Positions 60,249 to 64,000 of a DNA stretch of 64,000 nucleotides are shown here, piece after piece (positions within the stretch are counted from its first letter, which is position 1; each line of letters begins with the position of its first letter). The position numbers were made by a program, and so were the translations under genes. Origin of the DNA: Actinospica robiniae DSM 44927 (GTDB lineage: Bacteria; Actinomycetota; Actinomycetes; Streptomycetales; Catenulisporaceae); assembly GCF_000504285.1 (NCBI RefSeq), contig NZ_KI632511.1, forward strand, positions 4,957,372 through 5,021,371, written 5' to 3'. Under the pieces are notes generated by a model, which was not told where the DNA came from, did not search any database, and worked only from the letters and a program-made list of their open reading frames with translations.

Positions 60249-62597
60249 ATGTCCACTGACATTCTCACGTATGAGTACGACGTCGTGGTGATCGGCGCGG
60301 GCGGCGCCGGTCTGCGAGCCGCGATCGAGGCACGCGCGCAGGGCCGCAGTGTCGCGGTGATCTGCAAGTCGCTGTTCGGCAAGGCGCACACGGTCATGGC
60401 CGAGGGCGGTGCCGCGGCGGCCATGGGCAATGTGAACAGCAACGACAACTGGCAGGTGCACTTCCGCGACACCATGCGCGGCGGGAAGTTCCTCAACAAC
60501 CCGCGGATGGCGGAGCTGCACGCGAAGGAGGCGCCGGACCGGGTCTGGGAGCTCGAGGAGTGGGGCGCGCTCTTCGACCGGACCAAGGACGGCAAGATCT
60601 CCCAGCGCAACTTCGGCGGGCACGAATACCCGCGGCTCGCCCACGTCGGCGACCGGACCGGGCTCGAGCTCATCAGGACGCTGCAGCAGGCCGTGGTCTC
60701 CTTCCAGCAGAAGGACTTCAAGGAGCACGGCGACTACGAGGCCCGGATCAAGGTCTTCGCCGAGTACACCGTCACCCGGCTGCTCAAGGACGGCGACCGG
60801 ATCGCCGGCGCGTTCGGCTACCGGCGCGAGGACGGCCAGTTCGTGCTGTTCAAGGCGCCCGCGGTGGTGCTGGCGACCGGCGGCATCGGCAAGTCGTACA
60901 AGGTGACCTCGAACTCGTGGGAGTACACCGGCGACGGCCACGCGCTCGCGCTGCTCGCCGGCGCCACGCTGATCAACATGGAGTGCATCCAGTTCCACCC
61001 CACCGGCATGGTCTGGCCGCCTTCGGTCAAGGGCATCCTGGTGACCGAGTCGGTGCGCGGCGACGGCGGTGTGCTGCGCAACTCGGAAGGCAAGCGGTTC
61101 ATGTTCGACTACGTCCCGGACGTCTTCCGCAAGCAGTACGCGGAGACCGAGGAGGAGGCGGACCGCTGGTACACCGACCCGGACCACAACCGCCGTCCGC
61201 CGGAGCTGCTGCCGCGCGACGAGGTGGCCCGGTCGATCAACTCCGAGGTCAAGGCCGGCCGCGGCACCCCGCACGGCGGCGTGTTCCTGGACATCGCCTC
61301 GCGGCTGCCGGCCGACGAGGTGCGCCGGCGGCTGCCCTCGATGTACCACCAGTTCAAGGAGCTGGCGGACGTCGACATCACCGCGGAGCCGATGGAGGTC
61401 GGTCCGACCTGCCACTACGTCATGGGCGGGGTCGAGGTCGACCCGGACACCGCCGCGTCGACGGTGCCGGGCCTGTTCGCCGCGGGCGAGGTGGCCGGCG
61501 GTATGCACGGCTCGAACCGGCTCGGCGGCAACTCGCTCTCCGACCTGCTGGTCTTCGGCCGCCGGGCGGGTCTCGGCGCGGCCGAGTACGTCGGCGCGAT
61601 CGCGGCCGGCGCTCGCCCCGAGGTGGCCGACGGGGACGTGGCCGCGGCCCGGACCGAGGCGCTCGAGCCGCTGGTGAACGAGTCGGGTGAGAACCCGTAC
61701 ACGGTGCACTCCGAGCTGCAGCAGACCATGAACGACCTGGTCGGCATCATCCGGCGGGAGCACGAGGTGCAGACCGCGATCGACAAGTTGGGCGAGTTCC
61801 GGGAGCGGCGGGAGAAGCTGTCGGCCCCCGGCAGCCGCACCTTCAACCCGGGCTGGCACCTGGCCCTGGACCTGCGCAACATGCTGCTGGTCTCGGACTG
61901 CGTCTCCAGGGCCGCGCTGGAGCGGCAGGAGTCGCGCGGCGGCCACACCCGCGAGGACTACCCGGCCATGTCGGCGACCTGGCGGAAGGTCAACCTGGTG
62001 TGCTCGCTGGACGAGCAGGGCCGGGCGCGGCTGGAGCACAAGCCGGTCCCAGCGCTCCGGCGCGACCTGCTCGAGCTGTTCGAGGTCTCGGAGCTGAAGA
62101 AGTACATGACCGACGAGGAGCTCGTCGGGCTGCCCGGCGCGGAGCCGGCCGAGGACAAGGTCGAGGACAAGGTCGAGACCGAGGCCGTCGAGGCCGAAGC
62201 CGAAGTGGTCGAGGCCGAGCCTGAGGCTGAGGTCGAAGTCGAGACCGAGACCGAAGCCGACACCGAGACCGAGACCGAAGCCGAGACCCAGACCGAGACC
62301 GAGACCGAGACCGAAGCCGAGACCCAGACCGAGACCGAGACCGAGACCCAGACCGAGACCGAGACCGAGACCGAAGCCGAGACCCAGACCCAGACCGAGA
62401 CCGAGGCTGAGGCTGAGGCTGAGGCTGAGGCTGAGGCTGAGGCTGAGGCTGAGGCTGAGGCTGAGGCTGAGGCTGAGGCTGAGGCTGAAGTCGAGGCCGA
62501 GGCCGGCCAATCCGCGCAGATCCCGGCCCAGGCGGAGGCCGACGCCACCGAGTCGGCGCAGGACGTGTCCGCCGACGGCGAGGAAGGTGCGAAGTGA
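60249..62597 (+). CDS. sdhA: Succinate dehydrogenase flavoprotein with acidic repeat tail
   Basis: Oxidises succinate to fumarate. 782 residues, about 140 more than usual. The FAD-binding motif is YDVVVIGAGGAGLRAAIEAR; His47 in GKAHTVMAEGG is the expected covalent FAD site. Substrate residues are in QFHPTGMVWPP, RGDGGVLRNSEGKRF and HYVMGGVEVDPDT; FAAGEVAGGMHGSNRLGGNS and a C-terminal RGGHTREDYP complete the enzyme, which ends near residue 632. From there to 782 the chain is Glu/Thr/Gln/Ala only, in ET, QT and EA dipeptides, ending EDVSADGEEGAK-like. The tail is encoded by hexanucleotide repeats (62238-62486). The stop overlaps the sdhB start. Confidence 0.93.
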   Translation: MSTDILTYEYDVVVIGAGGAGLRAAIEARAQGRSVAVICKSLFGKAHTVMAEGGAAAAMGNVNSNDNWQVHFRDTMRGGKFLNNPRMAELHAKEAPDRVWELEEWGALFDRTKDGKISQRNFGGHEYPRLAHVGDRTGLELIRTLQQAVVSFQQKDFKEHGDYEARIKVFAEYTVTRLLKDGDRIAGAFGYRREDGQFVLFKAPAVVLATGGIGKSYKVTSNSWEYTGDGHALALLAGATLINMECIQFHPTGMVWPPSVKGILVTESVRGDGGVLRNSEGKRFMFDYVPDVFRKQYAETEEEADRWYTDPDHNRRPPELLPRDEVARSINSEVKAGRGTPHGGVFLDIASRLPADEVRRRLPSMYHQFKELADVDITAEPMEVGPTCHYVMGGVEVDPDTAASTVPGLFAAGEVAGGMHGSNRLGGNSLSDLLVFGRRAGLGAAEYVGAIAAGARPEVADGDVAAARTEALEPLVNESGENPYTVHSELQQTMNDLVGIIRREHEVQTAIDKLGEFRERREKLSAPGSRTFNPGWHLALDLRNMLLVSDCVSRAALERQESRGGHTREDYPAMSATWRKVNLVCSLDEQGRARLEHKPVPALRRDLLELFEVSELKKYMTDEELVGLPGAEPAEDKVEDKVETEAVEAEAEVVEAEPEAEVEVETETEADTETETEAETQTETETETEAETQTETETETQTETETETEAETQTQTETEAEAEAEAEAEAEAEAEAEAEAEAEAEAEVEAEAGQSAQIPAQAEADATESAQDVSADGEEGAK
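62238..62486 (+). repeat. Hexanucleotide repeats encoding the SdhA tail
   Basis: Two tracts. 62238-62402 consists of GAGACC with variants CAGACC, GAAGCC and GACACC, showing a higher-order pattern of about 12 codons (ETETETEAETQT). 62403-62486 is 14 perfect GAGGCT units. All units are six bases, so expansions or contractions keep the frame. Confidence 0.95.
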
Positions 62598-63343
62598 GCT
62601 ACAAGGCCAAGTTCAAGGTCTGGCGCGGCGACGCCGGGGCGGGCTCGCTGGAGGACTACGCGGTGGAGGTGAACGAGGGCGAAGTCGTCCTCGACATCAT
62701 CCACCGGCTGCAGGCGACGCAGGCGCCGGACATGGCGGTGCGCTGGAACTGCAAGGCGGGCAAGTGCGGTTCCTGCTCGGCCGAGGTCAACGGCGTCCCG
62801 CGGCTGATGTGCATGACGCGGATGTCCACCTTCACCGAGGAGGAGACCGTCACGGTCACTCCGCTGCGCACCTTCCCGGTCATAAGGGACCTGGTGACGG
62901 ACGTCTCGTTCAACTACACCAAGGCTCGCGAGGTCGCCGCGTTCGAGCCGCCGGCGGATCTGAAGCCCGGCGAGTACCGGATGCAGCAGGTCGACGTCGA
63001 CCGCTCGCAGGAGTTCCGCAAGTGCATCGAGTGCTTCCTGTGCCAGAACACGTGCCACGCCGTGCGTGACCACGAGGACAACAAGGAGCACTTCGCCGGA
63101 CCGCGCTTCCTGATGCGCGTCGCCGAGCTCGACATGCACCCGCTCGACGGCCGGGAGCGCCGCAACGAGGCGCAGGAGGACCACGGCCTCGGCTTCTGCA
63201 ACATCACCAAGTGCTGCACCGAGGTCTGCCCCGAGCACATCAAGATCACCGACAACGCCCTGATCCCGATGAAGGAGCGCGTGGCCGACCGCAAGTACGA
63301 CCCGCTGGTCTGGCTCGGCAACAAGATCGCCCGCCGGAAGTAG
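62594..63343 (+). CDS. sdhB: Succinate dehydrogenase iron-sulfur subunit
   Basis: 249 residues with all three clusters: [2Fe-2S] in WNCKAGKCGSCSAEVNG plus LMC, [4Fe-4S] in FRKCIECFLCQNTCHAVRD, and [3Fe-4S] in ITKCCTEVCPEHIKI. The N-terminal ubiquitin-like fold (YKAKFKVWRGDAGAGSLEDY) is of the actinobacterial Sdh1 kind. The GTG start overlaps the SdhA stop (GTGA at 62594). It transfers electrons from SdhA to the membrane anchor at 59430. A strong intrinsic terminator follows. Confidence 0.95.
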   Translation: MSYKAKFKVWRGDAGAGSLEDYAVEVNEGEVVLDIIHRLQATQAPDMAVRWNCKAGKCGSCSAEVNGVPRLMCMTRMSTFTEEETVTVTPLRTFPVIRDLVTDVSFNYTKAREVAAFEPPADLKPGEYRMQQVDVDRSQEFRKCIECFLCQNTCHAVRDHEDNKEHFAGPRFLMRVAELDMHPLDGRERRNEAQEDHGLGFCNITKCCTEVCPEHIKITDNALIPMKERVADRKYDPLVWLGNKIARRK

Positions 63344-63377
63344 CGGCGTCGATCGCAGCCTTCTGCAGGTTCCGCCC

Positions 63378-63416
63378 CGGTGGCCCGCCGTTCTCGGCGG
63401 GCCACCGCTGTTTTTT
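63378..63416 (+). terminator. Intrinsic terminator of the sdh operon
   Basis: CGGTGGCCCGCCG (63378-63390) pairs perfectly with CGGCGGGCCACCG (63395-63407) over the loop TTCT, followed after three bases by six Ts (63411-63416), the only textbook rho-independent terminator in the window. Confidence 0.92.
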
Positions 63417-63546
63417 CCGCCGTTTTCTTCCCACCATCACCCCGGCTCCTTCGCGTCCGGCTGCTGAGACGCCGCCGGTCGTGGCAGGATGGCACCCATT
63501 ACGCCGGTGATCAGCCACCGCGAGGACGCGTCGAAGGAGCCGTGCC

Positions 63547-64000
63547 ATGCCGGGGAAGAATCTGACCAGGGATGAGGCGCGGCGGCGGGCCGAACTGCTG
63601 GAGGTGGAGTCCTACCGGGTCTCCCTGGACCTGGGCAACGCGGCCGACCTGTCCGCGCCCACGTTCACCTCCACCAGCACGATCCGCTTCTCCTGCACCG
63701 AGCCCGGCGCCTCCACCTTCCTCGATCTGATCGCGCCCTCGGTGCGCTCGATCACGCTCAACGGCCACGAGCTCGCGCCGGCCGAGGCCTTCGCGGACAG
63801 CCGGGTGCAGCTGCCGCGGTTGCAGGCCTCGAACGAGGTCACGGTCGTGGCCGACTGCGCGTACAGCCGCACCGGCGAGGGGCTGCACCGCTTCCAGGAC
63901 CCGGCCGACCAGCTCGTCTACCTCTACACCCAGTTCGAGCCGGCCGACGCGCGGCGGCTCTACGCGAACTTCGAGCAGCCGGATCTCAAGGCATCCTTCA
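63547..64000 (+). CDS. pepN: Aminopeptidase N, M1 family (3' end outside window)
   Basis: First 151 residues of a zinc aminopeptidase. The N-terminal beta-domain of the actinobacterial PepN is clear: LTRDEARRRAELLEVESYRV, SLDLGNAADLSAPTFTSTST, LDLIAPSVRSITLNGHELAP, then HRFQDPADQLVYLYTQFEPA and ARRLYANFEQPDLKASF, just before the region that leads to the GAMEN and HExxH motifs, which lie beyond the window. The ATG at 63547 starts directly at the conserved MPGKNLTR. Confidence 0.94.
   Translation, partial: MPGKNLTRDEARRRAELLEVESYRVSLDLGNAADLSAPTFTSTSTIRFSCTEPGASTFLDLIAPSVRSITLNGHELAPAEAFADSRVQLPRLQASNEVTVVADCAYSRTGEGLHRFQDPADQLVYLYTQFEPADARRLYANFEQPDLKASF

Noticed and set aside
62238-62486. 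Possible CRISPR array
   Set aside because: Units are six bases and contiguous with no unique spacers; they are coding repeats.
59361-62510. A 1049-codon minus-strand frame rich in Leu/Ser/Gly repeats, opposite sdhC and sdhA
   Set aside because: It is the antisense reading of the hexanucleotide repeat and of two clear genes; it has no ribosome site, and its composition mirrors the SdhA coding strand.

Overview
The window is a high-GC chromosomal segment of an actinomycete. The evidence is pervasive G/C third codon positions, many GTG starts, the two mycothiol enzymes Mca and MshB, the mca-DUF4307-greA gene order, a large SARP/AfsR-type regulator, several ECF sigma factors with membrane partners, and an actinobacterial sdhC-sdhA-sdhB operon. 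I cannot name the genus; a soil actinomycete (for example Streptomycetales or Catenulisporales) is an inference. No rRNA, tRNA, CRISPR array, insertion sequence or phage gene was seen.

Layout. 0-3.7 kb: an MMPL transporter (cut by the window edge) next to a two-component system, separated by two operator-like palindromes. 3.6-8.3 kb: a GNAT acetyltransferase, an ECF42-type sigma module (two YCII/DGPF proteins, a VOC protein and the sigma factor), then a SigE-like ECF sigma with a single-pass membrane partner. 8.3-9.8 kb: a gene-poor island built of a 0.5-kb nested inverted repeat. 9.8-14.4 kb: a frameshifted M20 peptidase, an ArsB-like permease, and an ABC exporter whose promoter and 18-bp palindromic operator lie in the end of a ribbon-helix-helix regulator gene. 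14.4-21.5 kb: a GH13 glucosidase, an OsmC protein, a DrrAB-like exporter and a 1009-residue SARP-NTPase regulator.

21.6-37.9 kb is a surface-polysaccharide locus. All four dTDP-L-rhamnose genes are present (rfbA/rfbC on the minus strand, rfbB/rfbD on the plus strand). With them are three tandem rhamnosyltransferase-like GT2 genes, a flippase-like protein, a sugar epimerase, a UDP-sugar dehydrogenase, three more GT2 enzymes with a DUF2304 partner, and a large GT-C-like membrane protein. It ends at a very strong bidirectional hairpin.

37.9-64 kb is mostly housekeeping: mca, DUF4307, greA; an ABC exporter; a second ABC exporter with its own DesK-like two-component system; a VanW-family cell-envelope protein; mshB; a degenerate Prim-Pol protein; an S9 peptidase; an ECF sigma/DUF4232 pair; typA; a membrane-TPR orphan; the succinate dehydrogenase operon, whose SdhA carries a long acidic simple-repeat tail; and the start of aminopeptidase N.

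The most unusual signals are: (1) an 83-bp dispersed element found twice, each copy holding a 26-codon ORF that ends in an ATGA overlap with the next gene; (2) the nested inverted-repeat island with a phased GATGCA motif; (3) the hexanucleotide-encoded acidic tail on SdhA; (4) the operator-over-minus-10, apparently leaderless promoter of the RHH/ABC operon.
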